Below are positions 30,735 to 41,680 of a stretch of DNA of 64,000 nucleotides, piece after piece. The stretch is from NCBI RefSeq assembly GCF_007990935.1, contig NZ_BJXJ01000017.1:1-64000 (forward strand), given 5' to 3'. The notes under the pieces were generated by a model, which saw nothing but the letters and a program-made list of their open reading frames with translations, was not told where the DNA came from and did not search any database. A program made the translations under genes and the position numbers. This DNA is from Vibrio sagamiensis NBRC 104589 (lineage in GTDB: Bacteria; Pseudomonadota; Gammaproteobacteria; Enterobacterales; Vibrionaceae). Each line of letters begins with the position of its first letter. The stretch's first letter is position 1.

Positions 30735-31121
30735 ATGAGTTCCATAAATAATGCCGTTAGGCTAGATAAATGGCTGTGGGCTGCCAGATTCTATAAAACA
30801 CGCTCCGTCGCTCGTAACATGGTTGATGGGGGTAAAGTCCACTATAATGGTCAGCGAAGTAAACCGAGTAAAGTTGTTGAACTCGGTGCGGAGATTCGCT
30901 TGCGACAAGGCAACGAAGAAAAAACCGTAATCATCGAAAAAATATCAGACCAACGTCGTGGAGCACCGATCGCTCAAACTCTATATCGTGAAACAGAGTC
31001 AAGTATTAAACTACGAGAAGAACATGCGGCACAACGCAAGCTAAATGCCCACAACCCAAGCCCTGAGCGTCGTCCAGACAAAAAGCAACGTAGAGACATC
31101 ATCAGATTTAAACATCAATAA
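30735..31121 (+). CDS. hslR: Ribosome-associated heat shock protein Hsp15
   Basis: Binds free 50S subunits that still carry a nascent chain and helps recycle them after heat stress. The 128-residue basic protein has an S4 RNA-binding domain (about 8-68, VRLDKWLWAARFYKTRSVAR and the glycine/valine-rich GGKVHYNGQ). A lysine/arginine-rich tail follows (RRPDKKQRRDIIRFKHQ). It lies 31 bases before hslO, so a redox/heat chaperone pair is likely transcribed together, as in E. coli. Confidence 0.95.
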   Translation: MSSINNAVRLDKWLWAARFYKTRSVARNMVDGGKVHYNGQRSKPSKVVELGAEIRLRQGNEEKTVIIEKISDQRRGAPIAQTLYRETESSIKLREEHAAQRKLNAHNPSPERRPDKKQRRDIIRFKHQ

Positions 31122-31152
31122 TCGCCGGAATGACTAACGAGGAAAGTACTCA

Positions 31153-32028
31153 ATGGCAAATAACGTTTTAAACCGCTACCTATTCGAAGATCTTTCTGTA
31201 CGTGGTGAGTTAGTACAGCTGGATGAAGCATACCAACGCATTATCTCCAGTAAAGAGTATCCGGCTGCTTTACAGAAATTACTCGGTGAACTGCTCGTTT
31301 CAACCACACTATTAACTGCAACGCTAAAATTTGAAGGCTCGATTACCATCCAACTGCAAGGTGATGGACCTGTGTCTTTAGCCGTGATCAACGGTGACCA
31401 CGATCAAAAGATTCGTGGCGTTGCTCGCTGGGAAGGTAACATTGCCGATAACGCAACCTTACATGAAATGATGGGTAAAGGTTACCTTGTGATCACTATT
31501 GAACCTAAGAAAGGCGAACGCTACCAAGGAGTTGTTGGTTTAGAAGGAGAAAACCTTGCAGAAGTAATTGAGGGCTACTTCGCTAACTCTGAACAATTAA
31601 AAACTCGACTGTGGATTCGTACTGGTGAATATCAAGGCAAACTACACGCCGCAGGAATGATGATTCAGATTATGCCAGATGGAACAGGGGCACCTGAAGA
31701 TTTTGAACACTTAGAGCAGCTTACTGACACTGTAAAAAATGAAGAGTTATTTAGTCTGCCAGCGAATGAGCTTCTCTACCGCCTCTATAACCAAGATACG
31801 GTACGTTTGTACGATCCACAACCTGTAGAGTTTCATTGTGGTTGCTCGCGTGAGCGAAGTGGTGCGGCTATTATTACTGTCGATAAAGCAGAAGTATACG
31901 AGATTATCGCTGAAGAAGGCTCAATTTCTTTACATTGTGATTACTGCGGAACAACCTATCAATTTGATGAAGCAGAAGTCACTGATCTTTACAATCAAGC
32001 TGCTCCAGATGATAAAACAGTACATTAA
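31153..32028 (+). CDS. hslO: Redox-regulated chaperone Hsp33
   Basis: Holdase chaperone that is activated when oxidants release zinc from its C-terminal switch. The 291 residues contain the N-terminal substrate-binding core and the four conserved cysteines: C-x-C in FHCGCSRER (about 229 and 231) and C-x-x-C in HCDYCGTTY (about 262 and 265). AGGAAAG precedes the ATG. A terminator follows at 32064-32092, closing the hslR-hslO unit. Confidence 0.95.
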   Translation: MANNVLNRYLFEDLSVRGELVQLDEAYQRIISSKEYPAALQKLLGELLVSTTLLTATLKFEGSITIQLQGDGPVSLAVINGDHDQKIRGVARWEGNIADNATLHEMMGKGYLVITIEPKKGERYQGVVGLEGENLAEVIEGYFANSEQLKTRLWIRTGEYQGKLHAAGMMIQIMPDGTGAPEDFEHLEQLTDTVKNEELFSLPANELLYRLYNQDTVRLYDPQPVEFHCGCSRERSGAAIITVDKAEVYEIIAEEGSISLHCDYCGTTYQFDEAEVTDLYNQAAPDDKTVH

Positions 32029-32063
32029 TTTTTTTAAATTAAAAAGACTGTAATTTACCTTTC

Positions 32064-32092
32064 AAAGTGCCAGTTCATACTGGCACCTTTTG
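32064..32092 (+). terminator. Terminator after hslO
   Basis: GTGCCAG (32067-32073) pairs with CTGGCAC (32080-32086) and is followed by CTTTTG. Confidence 0.75.
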
Positions 32093-32361
32093 TGATCCCC
32101 CTCCTCTTCTTACCCCAAGGTTTCGTAATAAAGTAACCACTTAATTTTAGAAACTTAATAATCATTTTTACCTAGCGCAAAGGTTTGCGCCCACGATAAA
32201 CTATGAGTACCAGACGTGACGATCTTGAAAAGGCAGACTATAAACAAGGGTATGTTTTAAATTACTTCCCTGTTTTTTGCTGATTTCGTTGCTAGCATGG
32301 TGAGCAGATAAAAATTAAAAACATTATAAAATCCCTACAAAATCCTAATTAAGGAGCACCT
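32093..32361 (+). promoter_or_regulatory. Upstream region of pckA with a perfect palindrome
   Basis: This non-coding stretch holds an interrupted palindrome GCGCAAA-GG-TTTGCGC at 32175-32190 that could be an operator or hairpin. The pckA ribosome site AAGGAG lies just before the ATG. I see no clear CRP site, although pckA is often catabolite-controlled. Confidence 0.4.
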
Positions 32362-33990
32362 ATGACCGTTATGGAACATACAAAGGCTGCAACAATTGAT
32401 TTAACTCAACATGGACTGCATAACGTCAAAGAGGTTATTCGTAACCCAAGTTACGAAATGCTATTTGAAGAAGAGACACGTCCTGAACTTGAAGGTTATG
32501 AACGAGGTATCGTCACAGAGCTTGGCGCTGTCGCTGTAGATACTGGGATATTTACTGGCCGCTCACCAAAAGATAAATACATCGTCAAAGACGCCACTAC
32601 GCAAGAACATATGTGGTGGACCTCTGATAGCGTAAAAAATGATAATAAACCTATCGATCAAGACGTATGGCAGGATCTAAAAAAGCTGGTAACAGACCAA
32701 CTATCAGGCAAGCGACTTTTTGTCATCGACGGTTACTGTGGGGCAAATCCTGATAGTCGTTTGAGTATCCGTGTGATTACTGAAGTTGCTTGGCAGGCAC
32801 ACTTCGTTAAAAACATGTTCATCCGCCCCACAGAAGAAGAACTCGCAACGTTTGAACCTGATTTTGTGGTCATGAATGGTGCAAAGTGTACCAATGACAA
32901 ATGGCAAGAACAGGAGTTAAATTCAGAAAACTTCACTGTATTTAACCTGACTGAACGTATGCAACTGATTGGCGGAACTTGGTACGGTGGTGAAATGAAG
33001 AAAGGTATGTTCGCAATGATGAACTACTTCCTTCCTCTTCAAGATATTGCTTCAATGCACTGTAGTGCAAACATGGGTCAAGAAGGCGACGTTGCGATCT
33101 TCTTCGGCCTGTCTGGTACAGGCAAAACAACCCTATCTACTGACCCTAAACGTGCTTTGATTGGTGATGATGAGCATGGTTGGGACGACGACGGCGTATT
33201 CAATTTTGAAGGTGGCTGTTACGCTAAAACCATCAAGTTATCAAAAGAAGCGGAACCTGATATCTACAACGCGATACGCCGTGATGCCCTATTAGAGAAT
33301 GTCACTGTTCTTAACGATGGTTCTATCGATTTTGATGATGGTTCTAAAACAGAAAATACACGTGTGTCTTACCCACTTGACCATATCGAAAACATCGTTA
33401 AGCCAGTCTCAAAAGGAGGCCATGCTAATAAAGTGATCTTCCTTTCCGCTGATGCATTTGGTGTTCTTCCTCCTGTGTCTAAGTTGACACCTGAGCAAAC
33501 GAAATACCACTTCTTATCGGGCTTTACCGCTAAGCTGGCTGGTACTGAACGTGGTATCACTGAACCTACGCCAACATTCTCTGCATGTTTTGGTGCAGCA
33601 TTCCTAACGTTACACCCAACAAAATATGCCGAAGTACTGGTTAAACGTATGGAAGCTGCGGGTGCAGAAGCTTACCTCGTCAATACGGGTTGGAACGGCA
33701 GCGGTAAACGTATCTCTATCCAAGATACCCGCGGCATCATTGATGCAATCCTTGATGGTTCCATTGAAGAAGTAAGCACCAAGCACATTCCAATCTTTAA
33801 TCTTGAAGTACCGACATCACTACCTGGTGTGGATCCAAGCATTCTTGACCCAAGAGATACCTATGCTGATAAAGTTCAATGGGAAAATAAGGCGAAAGAC
33901 TTGGCGCAACGCTTCATTAATAATTTTGATAAATACACTGACAACGCCGAAGGCCAATCACTGGTCACTGCAGGGCCTCAGTTAGACTAA
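32362..33990 (+). CDS. pckA: Phosphoenolpyruvate carboxykinase (ATP)
   Basis: Converts oxaloacetate and ATP to phosphoenolpyruvate, CO2 and ADP, the entry step of gluconeogenesis. The 542-residue product has the substrate-binding N-terminal half ([26 protein letters not shown]), the kinase P-loop [13 protein letters not shown] (from about 250), the metal-binding [21 protein letters not shown], and the adenine-binding loop later ([17 protein letters not shown]). AAGGAG lies 6 bases before the ATG. It is monocistronic, with a terminator after it. Confidence 0.97.
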   Translation: MTVMEHTKAATIDLTQHGLHNVKEVIRNPSYEMLFEEETRPELEGYERGIVTELGAVAVDTGIFTGRSPKDKYIVKDATTQEHMWWTSDSVKNDNKPIDQDVWQDLKKLVTDQLSGKRLFVIDGYCGANPDSRLSIRVITEVAWQAHFVKNMFIRPTEEELATFEPDFVVMNGAKCTNDKWQEQELNSENFTVFNLTERMQLIGGTWYGGEMKKGMFAMMNYFLPLQDIASMHCSANMGQEGDVAIFFGLSGTGKTTLSTDPKRALIGDDEHGWDDDGVFNFEGGCYAKTIKLSKEAEPDIYNAIRRDALLENVTVLNDGSIDFDDGSKTENTRVSYPLDHIENIVKPVSKGGHANKVIFLSADAFGVLPPVSKLTPEQTKYHFLSGFTAKLAGTERGITEPTPTFSACFGAAFLTLHPTKYAEVLVKRMEAAGAEAYLVNTGWNGSGKRISIQDTRGIIDAILDGSIEEVSTKHIPIFNLEVPTSLPGVDPSILDPRDTYADKVQWENKAKDLAQRFINNFDKYTDNAEGQSLVTAGPQLD

Positions 33991-34035
33991 AGATCTAACT
34001 CAACCTATTCGAGTGATTATAAAAAGTAAAAAATT

Positions 34036-34062
34036 AGCCTCTCTATTGAGGGGCTTTTTATT
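34036..34062 (+). terminator. Terminator after pckA
   Basis: AGCCTCTC (34036-34043) pairs with GAGGGGCT (34048-34055, one G-T pair) and is followed by TTTTTATT. Confidence 0.8.
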
Positions 34063-34125
34063 GAATCCCGCTCAAGATTAGTACAAGCTTAACAATATCC
34101 TTCGATTGGGTTCAAACGAATAGCC

Positions 34126-36096
34126 ATGAAAACAGCAACACGCATTATATTGTTTTTGCTCATATTGAGTATCGTGCTACCTATTGTTTTTATAGCAACA
34201 CTCACGACCTCGTACTCCGATAAAGTTTGGAATAAGCTTTCTCGATACGTAGATTTACCCTTCCAAGCCCGGCAAGTTCATTATGATTTCCCTTATCACT
34301 TTTCTTTGCATCAAATAGAGCTTTCGTCTGCACCTGGTTCTTCGATCAACCAAATCGATATTTGGTTCAATCCATCGTTAAGAGCAAATGGAAAATGGAT
34401 TATAGATAGCTTACTTGTCGACGGTATAACGTTAACATCTGGTATGCTTAAACTGAAGGAATCAGAACAAACGTTGAGTCAATGGCAACAAGCCACATTC
34501 CATCAAATAGCGTTAAAGAATGCTCACTACAATGATGGTACTTTTTTTATTGATAACCTAAACGTTCAAGTTCAGCTCCCTACTTGGTTAGAACCCCATC
34601 AAATTGTGCCTTATGGTGACATTCAACTGTCCGCAGAAAGCCTTAGGTGGAATGGTGAAAAATTTGATAATTTACTCCTCGATCTTCATTACCAACCCCA
34701 AAATAGCACCTTATATGGCACCTCATTTAATTGGCGCGACAGCTTAGTATCAGGACAGGGCGAGCAATACCCACAAGGTTGGTCCTTGGTCAATGTTACT
34801 GTGGATAAATTACACCTTAACCAAGATCAGCTGAGCAGCTTACTCGACAAACCTTGGCAGAATTGGCCTATTCGCCTAAGAGATATCAATAGTCTCGATC
34901 TACTCAATGCAGACATTCAGTATGGGGGTTGGCATTTTCAGCATGCTTCATTATCGCTAGAAAATGCATCCTTACCCTTTTCTCTCTGGCAATCGAGTGC
35001 CAATCTCTCTTTGCAGGCCGACAGCATCTCGTTTCAAGATCAAATATTCATCAACCCTCATTTGCAAGCTCAATTCCAGCCTAATGACATAAACGTTGAA
35101 GATCTGAGTTTTGATTGGCAACAAGGACAAGTCAATATAACAGGTCAGATTGAACCTAACCAATGGCAGATAAACTCAGCCAGTATTAACGATGTTAAAT
35201 GGACCATAAAGCCTGACAACCGCTTGCAATGGATGCACCATCTAGCGCAATACACCCCACTGACCAAGATCACTCATTTATCCGTTAAGCGCAGCCAAGT
35301 GATTCAACTGGCTCAAGCACCTTTTTGGCAAATTTCGGGGCTCAACCTAACGGGAAACAACCTACAGATCATACCGACACCGACACTATGGGAAATTTGG
35401 GATGGACGCCTTGAGGCCAGTGCCGTGAGTGCCAGCTATGATCAGTATCTTTCATCGCATGCGGCCTTAAGCACCCAAAGTATCGATGGTTTGTGGCAGC
35501 TTGAACAATTATTCTTACCACTGACACAAGGATATCTAAAAGCCTTAGGTCAGGTCGATTTAAATACCCCCAGCAAACCTTGGACACTTCAACTGGACGC
35601 CAATGGGGTACCGGTAGAATTTTTTACAACTTATCTAGACACGCCTGGCCATTTTTCGGGTTTGTCAGACCTAACGGTGAACCTGCATGGACTGGCAGGT
35701 GATCGCCAAATGCTCGCCTACAGTTTATCAGGAGAAACCACAGCCAACTTCCGAGAGGCGACGTTAATTTTACCAACAGATGGCACCTCTAAAACGATAA
35801 CATTAACCCCTCTTAAGCTGGAAGCACAGCGTGGAACACTGAGTCTTGCTCCGATCAGCGTATCGGGCAATGACATTAATGGCCAGATCAGCGGTAAGTT
35901 TGATTTAGCCAGCAATCCGCTCAGTGGTTTAATTTACCAAATTGACACCCATTGCTGGCATGCAACAGGCGATCTTCTCAGTGGCGAGCAGCAGACCACC
36001 ACCCGTTGCCAGACAAACGGGTCATCAGACTCTAGTACAGAGAAAGAAAACAAACTGCAGCAGGACAAGCCCAGCCTAACGGGCACAAAAGACTGA
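34126..36096 (+). CDS. AsmA-like membrane-anchored protein
   Basis: The 656-residue product has an N-terminal transmembrane anchor (about 5-28, ATRIILFLLILSIVLPIVF). A long beta-rich periplasmic region follows with repeated segments such as WNGEKFDNLLLDLHYQ and a final AsmA-type portion near 560-625 (LEAQRGTLSLAPISVSG; GQISGKFDL). AsmA-clan proteins form long lipid-transfer-like grooves between inner and outer membranes, so a role in envelope lipid traffic is possible but only inferred. The C-terminus after about 630 is polar and disordered. It is convergent with yiiD and has no operon partners. Confidence 0.75.
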   Translation: MKTATRIILFLLILSIVLPIVFIATLTTSYSDKVWNKLSRYVDLPFQARQVHYDFPYHFSLHQIELSSAPGSSINQIDIWFNPSLRANGKWIIDSLLVDGITLTSGMLKLKESEQTLSQWQQATFHQIALKNAHYNDGTFFIDNLNVQVQLPTWLEPHQIVPYGDIQLSAESLRWNGEKFDNLLLDLHYQPQNSTLYGTSFNWRDSLVSGQGEQYPQGWSLVNVTVDKLHLNQDQLSSLLDKPWQNWPIRLRDINSLDLLNADIQYGGWHFQHASLSLENASLPFSLWQSSANLSLQADSISFQDQIFINPHLQAQFQPNDINVEDLSFDWQQGQVNITGQIEPNQWQINSASINDVKWTIKPDNRLQWMHHLAQYTPLTKITHLSVKRSQVIQLAQAPFWQISGLNLTGNNLQIIPTPTLWEIWDGRLEASAVSASYDQYLSSHAALSTQSIDGLWQLEQLFLPLTQGYLKALGQVDLNTPSKPWTLQLDANGVPVEFFTTYLDTPGHFSGLSDLTVNLHGLAGDRQMLAYSLSGETTANFREATLILPTDGTSKTITLTPLKLEAQRGTLSLAPISVSGNDINGQISGKFDLASNPLSGLIYQIDTHCWHATGDLLSGEQQTTTRCQTNGSSDSSTEKENKLQQDKPSLTGTKD

Positions 36097-36135
36097 CAGT
36101 TCCATCAAATCAATCAGTTAACAACAAATCTTGCA

Positions 36136-37053
36136 CTAACAACGGAGTAATTTGGAATAATTGGGTAGCAGCATATAAGTGCCAGTAAAATCAACGGCAG
36201 CAACATCGCCACTGTAGATCACCACATGAATCACAATCCGTGCTTTACGTCCAGATGCCAAGCGGTCTAAGTCACCGCTGATGCCATCAAGTGATGTCAT
36301 CGCAACGGGGCTTTGCTCAACAGGATGACGATAACGAATTGCGCTATCAGCCAAGACAATATCACCATGTAAGTTTCGCTCTTTCATCAGTAACCAAGTC
36401 ATACCCCATCCGGTCAAAGTCGCTAAGGTAAATGCAGAACCCGCAAATAACGTATTTTGTGGATTAAGGTTAGGATTCAGTTGAGCACTACACTCGAATT
36501 GGTAACCGGTATACTGATTAATCTTAATTCCCATCTTATCGGCAATGGGGATTTGAGCTTCCCAACGCTGCTGTAGTTCCGTACACCAATCAGGTCTACG
36601 TAATACGTTAGCCATTGGGTCCAATTTTTTCACCATTTGCTGATGACGAACTGGCCCTCTGATATCGGTCAACTCTCCACGCCGCTCAAAATGGTTTTTT
36701 TCATAAAATGCAATCGCATCCTCACGGGCATTGCATACCAAACGTTTTGCTCCCTCTTGGCGAGCAAGAGACTCGAGCGCGACCAAAATTAAAGAGCCTA
36801 ATCCTTTGCTGCGTCGGTTATTTTTTACCGCCATATAACGAATTTGGCCATCGTTATCAGGTGTAATATACAAGCGACCGATAGCCATTGGGCGACCTCG
36901 GCTATCAACAATCATACGATGATGGCTCATGCCATCAAATTCATCTCTTTCAGAACCAATCGGCATACGCCAAGGCTCACGTAGTAGCTGCCAGCGGAAT
37001 TGATAGTACTTTTTGAGTTGGTTGTCTGTTTGTGGTGTGATGAGTTTGAACAT
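36136..37053 (-). CDS. yiiD: GNAT acetyltransferase fused to a YiiD-type hot-dog thioesterase domain
   Basis: The 305 residues hold two domains. An N-terminal GNAT N-acetyltransferase (about 1-145) shows RYMAVKNNRRSKGLGSLIL as the acetyl-CoA loop and NAREDAIAFYEKNHFERRG. A C-terminal YiiD_C hot-dog domain (about 155-303) includes NPQNTLFAGSAFTLATLTGWG, like a thioesterase or dehydratase. E. coli YiiD has the same fusion and the same neighbours, dtd and yihY. In Pseudomonas a related protein (FabY) starts fatty-acid synthesis, but that role should not be assumed here. Confidence 0.85.
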   Translation of the reverse strand: MFKLITPQTDNQLKKYYQFRWQLLREPWRMPIGSERDEFDGMSHHRMIVDSRGRPMAIGRLYITPDNDGQIRYMAVKNNRRSKGLGSLILVALESLARQEGAKRLVCNAREDAIAFYEKNHFERRGELTDIRGPVRHQQMVKKLDPMANVLRRPDWCTELQQRWEAQIPIADKMGIKINQYTGYQFECSAQLNPNLNPQNTLFAGSAFTLATLTGWGMTWLLMKERNLHGDIVLADSAIRYRHPVEQSPVAMTSLDGISGDLDRLASGRKARIVIHVVIYSGDVAAVDFTGTYMLLPNYSKLLRC

Positions 37054-37151
37054 ATCAATCCTTGAAAGTACAAATCAAAAAATAGAACAATAGAGAAGAG
37101 CTCAGTTGTTCAAAGTTAGAGCAGCTTAGCCTAGTCGTTAATATTAACAGA

Positions 37152-37586
37152 TCAGACCTGTAGCCAAAATGTGACTGGGCCATCATTCGTGAGAGAGACC
37201 TTCATATCAGCTGCAAAACGTCCTCTTTGTGTCGGTAGTACTTGCTGACAAAGGTCAGAAAAATAGTCATATAATCGCTCAGCATCGATTGGGTCCGCAC
37301 CACGAGAAAAGCCAGCCCGAGTTCCTTTTTTGGTATCCGCGGGCAAAGTAAATTGCGAGACAACTAATACTTGTCCTCCAACTTGTTTAACGTTCAAGTT
37401 CATCTTGCCTTGATCATCTTCAAAAACTCGATAAGTTGTAACACGTTCCATCAAGCGCTTTGCTTTAACTTCATCGTCTTCTTTTTCAACCCCAAGCAAA
37501 ACCAATAAACCTTGATCGATTGAACCAACAACTTCACTCTCAACTCTTACAGAAGCTTCACTGACTCTTTGAATTAGTGCTATCAC
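37152..37586 (-). CDS. dtd: D-aminoacyl-tRNA deacylase
   Basis: Hydrolyses D-amino acids, and glycine mischarged on tRNA-Ala, from tRNA. The GTG at 37586 gives [16 protein letters not shown] and 144 residues, matching the family start. AAGGAA lies 9 bases upstream, directly abutting the in-frame ATG at 37595, which therefore lacks room for a ribosome site. The signature SQFTL (about 78-82) and the terminal [11 protein letters not shown] are present. The start lies inside the end of yihY (29-base overlap), so the two are translationally coupled. It precedes yiiD on the same strand. Confidence 0.94.
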   Translation of the reverse strand: MIALIQRVSEASVRVESEVVGSIDQGLLVLLGVEKEDDEVKAKRLMERVTTYRVFEDDQGKMNLNVKQVGGQVLVVSQFTLPADTKKGTRAGFSRGADPIDAERLYDYFSDLCQQVLPTQRGRFAADMKVSLTNDGPVTFWLQV

Positions 37587-38502
37587 GGTTTTCATTTCCT
37601 TCATGGGTTAATTTCAATTCAGCGCTTGAGTGTATCATCTCTAAATTATCCCTCCAGTGCTCTCTTTCACCGAGTGCTGCGGTAATTTCCGCACCAATAA
37701 GGACAATGAGCCAACATAGATAGATCCAAACAAATAAAATTGGGATCGCAGCCAGTGCACCATAAATCAGTTGATAAGAAGGAAATTGAGTAATGTAGAG
37801 AGCGAACCCTTTCTTACTCAACTCAAACAAAAATGCCGCAACCGCTGCTCCTGCTGCACCATGTAAGAAATAGACCTTTTCATTTGGGACCAGAAAGTAC
37901 AATCCCATAAATGCAAAAAAAGACAATAGCATCGGTAACCAGCGTAATAACAAGTTATAAGCGCCATGAAGCGTTTCATTGTCAATAATTTTGAGTGAGG
38001 TAACATAAGAAGTAGCAGCAATACTGGCGCCAACGAGAATCGGCCCCAATGTCAATACCATCCAATACATTGAAAAAGAAAAGATAGCACGACGTTTATC
38101 TTTAACACGCCAGATGTAGTTTAAGTTTCTATCGATATTTGAAATCAGCATCAAGGCGGCAACAAACAAAAAAGCCCCACCGACTGCGGTCATCTTACCC
38201 GTATTAGCGACAAATTCTTGCAGTGCTTTATCTACAACTTCACCGGAAGCAGGCACAAAGTTTTCAATAATATAGTCTTGTACCACTTCGCCTACATTTT
38301 CGAACACCGGAAACTTCGACAAAATCGACAGCAAGACGGTCAACATCGGCACAAGAGACAATAGTGTGATATACGCTAAGTACCCGGCGTTAACATTGAC
38401 ACGATCATGTCCCATACGTTTGAGTAGATAACGTAAAAACGCAATACTACTTGAAATAAGTTTACTGAATCTTGCCTTGTAACGTTCTGATAAGTGGTCC
38501 AT
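37558..38502 (-). CDS. yihY: YihY family inner-membrane protein
   Basis: Polytopic membrane protein of the YihY/UPF0761 family, once mistaken for ribonuclease BN; its function is unknown. The 314 residues contain about six transmembrane helices (near 40-60, 100-122, 140-165, 183-205, 213-235 and 248-272). Family segments are [17 protein letters not shown] and [24 protein letters not shown] sequence near 235-260. The C-terminal 45 residues are hydrophilic. It opens the yihY-dtd-yiiD group, conserved with E. coli. Confidence 0.92.
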   Translation of the reverse strand: MDHLSERYKARFSKLISSSIAFLRYLLKRMGHDRVNVNAGYLAYITLLSLVPMLTVLLSILSKFPVFENVGEVVQDYIIENFVPASGEVVDKALQEFVANTGKMTAVGGAFLFVAALMLISNIDRNLNYIWRVKDKRRAIFSFSMYWMVLTLGPILVGASIAATSYVTSLKIIDNETLHGAYNLLLRWLPMLLSFFAFMGLYFLVPNEKVYFLHGAAGAAVAAFLFELSKKGFALYITQFPSYQLIYGALAAIPILFVWIYLCWLIVLIGAEITAALGEREHWRDNLEMIHSSAELKLTHEGNENRDSTNSKSQ

Positions 38503-38538
38503 AGTTCATTCCATAAATTCGCATCGAGGACATTAAGA

Positions 38539-39180
38539 ATGCCGTATTTACTGATGATATTTGTTTCTATTTTTACTTTAACTGGCTGTCAATCTGCCTA
38601 CTATTCCGCTATGGAGAAAGTCGGCTACCACAAACGAGAGATTATGGTCGACCGTGTCGAAGATGCCAAGCAAGCACAGCAAGAGGCTCAACAAGAGTTT
38701 ACCAACGCACTAGAAGCTCTCTCAGCACTCACCAATTTTAAAGGTGGCGAGCTAGAAGATGTCTATAACAGCGTCAACGACCAGTACGAGGAAAGTGAAA
38801 AAGCAGCACAAGATGTACGTGATCGTATCGCTGCCATTGAAGATGTTTCCGAAGCCTTATTCGATGAATGGCAAGAAGAGCTCAACCTCTATACCAGCGC
38901 AAAACTACGCCAATCAAGTGAACAAAAACTGAAGCAAACCCAAGCGTCTTATCACACTATGCTCAAAGCCATGCAGCGAGCCGAGCAAAAAATGACGCCA
39001 GTGCTAAATACACTGCGCGATAACACTCTGTATCTTAAGCACAACTTAAATGCCAGTGCGATCGGTTCTCTGCGTGGTGAGTTTTCTAGCTTGGAAAAAG
39101 AAATCCAATACGCCATAAAACAGATGAATGCAGCGATTGCAGAGTCCAATAACTTTTTGCAACAGCTTAATCAAAACTAA
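38539..39180 (+). CDS. DUF2959 family lipoprotein
   Basis: I place the start at ATG 38539, which has GAGGA 8 bases upstream; the frame extends back into the yihY start on the other strand. The N-terminus MPYLLMIFVSIFTLTGCQSA is a lipoprotein signal with lipobox LTGC, cleaved before Cys17. The mature part (about 197 residues) is almost wholly helical and predicted coiled coil, rich in Gln, Glu and Ala (YHKREIMVDRVEDAKQAQQE). The family is DUF2959, of unknown function. It is divergent from yihY and ends at a terminator shared with bipA. Confidence 0.85.
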   Translation: MPYLLMIFVSIFTLTGCQSAYYSAMEKVGYHKREIMVDRVEDAKQAQQEAQQEFTNALEALSALTNFKGGELEDVYNSVNDQYEESEKAAQDVRDRIAAIEDVSEALFDEWQEELNLYTSAKLRQSSEQKLKQTQASYHTMLKAMQRAEQKMTPVLNTLRDNTLYLKHNLNASAIGSLRGEFSSLEKEIQYAIKQMNAAIAESNNFLQQLNQN

Positions 39181-39212
39181 GTATATACCCAATCATTGAT
39201 AACAAGAGAGAT

Positions 39213-39252
39213 AAAAAAGCCCCGAGTCATTTCCATGGCTCGGGGCTTTTAT
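39213..39252. terminator. Bidirectional terminator between the DUF2959 gene and bipA
   Basis: AAAGCCCCGAG and CTCGGGGCTTT form a strong stem, flanked by A and T runs on the two sides. Confidence 0.88.
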
Positions 39253-39272
39253 ATTCAGTTGGCTAGTTCAGC

Positions 39273-41102
39273 TTATTTAGCCGCACGTGAAGCACGTTTA
39301 CGATCGCTTTCCGTTAGGAATTTCTTACGAATACGGATGCTCTCTGGCGTCACTTCTACTAGCTCGTCATCGTCAATAAATTCTAGAGCTTGCTCAAGAG
39401 TCATGATGATTGGCGGAGTAAGAACCTGTGCGTCATCCGTACCTGATGCACGTACGTTAGTCAGCTGCTTACCTTTCAGGGCGTTTACCGTCAGGTCATT
39501 GTCACGGCTATGAATACCGATAACCATACCTTCGTAAACTTCGACACCGTGACCGATAAATAGACGACCACGCTCTTGCAGGTTAAACAAGGCGTTTGTT
39601 AGCGCTTTACCCATAGCGTTAGCAATCAATACACCATTGATACGTTGACCAATGTTACCACCTTTGTGTGGGCCATAGTGATCAAACGTATGGTAAAGAA
39701 GACCTGAACCCGATGTCAGTGTCATAAATTCAGTTTGGAAACCGATCAGACCACGAGATGGCATGATGAAGTCCATACGAACGCGACCTTTACCATCTGG
39801 AGACATATCTTTCAGCTCACCTTTACGCAGGCCAATGTTCTCCATGATGCCACCTTGGTGCTCTTCCATAACGTCAATCGTTACAGTCTCGAATGGTTCC
39901 ATTAGCTGACCATCTTCTTCTTTGATGATAACTTCTGGACGAGATACAGCAAGCTCGAAACCTTCACGACGCATGTTCTCGATCAGGATAGATAGGTGAA
40001 GCTCACCACGGCCTGATACGCGGAATTTATCTGGATCGTCAGTTTGCTCAACACGTAGGGCAACGTTGTGTACCAGTTCCTTCTCTAGACGCTCAAGGAT
40101 GTTACGTGAAGTCACGAACTTACCTTCTTTACCAGCGAATGGAGAAGTATTAACTTGGAACGTCATGGTTACTGTTGGCTCATCAACAGACAATGCTGGT
40201 AGTGCTTCGACAGCATTTTGTGCACATATTGTGTCAGAAATTTTTAGCTCACCAAGGCCTGTGATAGCAATAATATCACCCGCATTTGCTTGCTCAACTT
40301 CATGGCGGTCTAGACCTAGGTAGCCCATTACTGTGCCAACTTTACCATTACGAGTTTTACCATCAGCGCTGATTACCGTCACTTGTTGGTTTGGCTTCAC
40401 GCTACCACGAGTAACACGAGCAACACCGATAACACCCACGTAAGAGCTGTAATCTAACTGTGAAACTTGCATTTGTAGTGGACCATCTAGGTCTACTTCA
40501 GGTGCCGCTACTTCTTCAACGATAGTTTGGAACAGTGGTTCCATGTTTTCGCCTGTTTCGCCTTCTTCTAGAGCAGCCCAACCGTTTAGTGCTGACGCAT
40601 AAACGACTTTAAAATCTAGTTGTTCGTCAGTGGCACCTAGGTTATCGAATAAATCAAATACTTGGTCCATAACCCAATCAGGGCGTGCACCAGGACGGTC
40701 AATCTTGTTGATTACAACGATTGGTTTAAGGCCATGGGCAAACGCTTTTTGAGTTACGAAACGAGTTTGCGGCATTGGACCATCAACGGCATCAACGATG
40801 AGTAGTACAGAGTCTACCATCGACATGATGCGTTCTACTTCTCCACCAAAATCTGCGTGTCCTGGAGTATCTACGATATTAATACGGTAGTCGTTCCAGT
40901 TAATTGCAGTATTTTTAGCTAAGATGGTGATGCCACGCTCTTTCTCAATGTCGTTCGAGTCCATGACTCGCTCTTCAGCTTCACCGCGAGACTCTAACGT
41001 GCCTGATTGTTGTAGCAGCTTGTCAACCAATGTTGTTTTACCGTGGTCAACGTGCGCGATGATCGCGATATTTCTTAATTTATCAATCTGTGGAGTAGCC
41101 AT
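39273..41102 (-). CDS. typA: Ribosome-associated GTPase BipA/TypA
   Basis: Translational GTPase related to EF-G and LepA that aids 50S assembly and growth at low temperature or under stress. The 609 residues contain the G domain (G1 AHVDHGKTT at 16-24, G3 [14 protein letters not shown]4 [10 protein letters not shown]). A beta-barrel domain, two EF-G-like alpha/beta domains and the BipA-specific C-terminal domain follow (from about 480, [21 protein letters not shown]). It is monocistronic on the minus strand. The divergent partner glnA is 578 bases away. Confidence 0.96.
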   Translation of the reverse strand: MATPQIDKLRNIAIIAHVDHGKTTLVDKLLQQSGTLESRGEAEERVMDSNDIEKERGITILAKNTAINWNDYRINIVDTPGHADFGGEVERIMSMVDSVLLIVDAVDGPMPQTRFVTQKAFAHGLKPIVVINKIDRPGARPDWVMDQVFDLFDNLGATDEQLDFKVVYASALNGWAALEEGETGENMEPLFQTIVEEVAAPEVDLDGPLQMQVSQLDYSSYVGVIGVARVTRGSVKPNQQVTVISADGKTRNGKVGTVMGYLGLDRHEVEQANAGDIIAITGLGELKISDTICAQNAVEALPALSVDEPTVTMTFQVNTSPFAGKEGKFVTSRNILERLEKELVHNVALRVEQTDDPDKFRVSGRGELHLSILIENMRREGFELAVSRPEVIIKEEDGQLMEPFETVTIDVMEEHQGGIMENIGLRKGELKDMSPDGKGRVRMDFIMPSRGLIGFQTEFMTLTSGSGLLYHTFDHYGPHKGGNIGQRINGVLIANAMGKALTNALFNLQERGRLFIGHGVEVYEGMVIGIHSRDNDLTVNALKGKQLTNVRASGTDDAQVLTPPIIMTLEQALEFIDDDELVEVTPESIRIRKKFLTESDRKRASRAAK

Positions 41103-41449
41103 GGATATTGTTTCACTTAGATAAATGAAATGCCCCCGAACCGAGAACGGTTGCTCTCTGGTGGCATTTTCTGATTAAAAAAACGGCCATAATGTACCAG
41201 ATTTTAGCAAAAAGCCTAGAAATATGTGATCCAGTCCTTAGCTTTTCTGTGAATTTTACGCGTAATCCACAGTTTACTCGGCACAATAAATGCTCTGAGT
41301 GCTACTTTACTCTAATAGTTGCACTATATAAATTGACTATAGAACAAAAAGTAGGCTGAATTGTAATCTGTTGCTTAGTACTGTCATGTTAACGAAATCA
41401 ATGCATGCCACAGTGTTAGCAATAACAAGAATTCACCAGCATACCTTTC
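41103..41449. other. Non-coding region between bipA and the glnA control sites
   Basis: AT-rich sequence that must contain the bipA promoter. I see no open frame with a ribosome site and no clear terminator. A sequence TTGACTATAG at about 41333-41342 could be part of a sigma-70 promoter toward glnA, but no good -10 follows. Confidence 0.4.
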
Positions 41450-41467
41450 TGCACCAATATAGTGCAA
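41450..41467 (+). promoter_or_regulatory. NtrC-binding site upstream of glnA
   Basis: TGCACCAATATAGTGCAA closely matches the NtrC consensus TGCACC-N5-GGTGCA. A weaker half-site TGGTGCA follows near 41480-41486. The site lies about 100 bases above the sigma-54 promoter, the usual enhancer distance. Confidence 0.8.
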
Positions 41468-41548
41468 ACCGTGTTCATGATGGTGCAGTTTTTTATAACA
41501 ATGCAGTCAAAAAAACATTAAATAATTGATAATAAAGAGATATATTAA

Positions 41549-41566
41549 TTGGCACAGTTTTAGCTT
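41549..41566 (+). promoter_or_regulatory. Sigma-54 promoter of glnA
   Basis: TTGGCACAGTTTTAGCTT contains the GG (41551-41552) and GC (41563-41564) doublets, separated by 10 bases, in the TGGCAC-N5-TTGC-like context expected for RpoN. It points toward glnA. Confidence 0.8.
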
Positions 41567-41680
41567 TACAGAGTCAGCATCGATTAATGACAGATTAAAA
41601 ATATTAATCAATGCTAGATTTAACCCTTGTTTCCCTATAACAAGTTACTACCGCTTTAATAACACTGGAGGTTATCCAAG

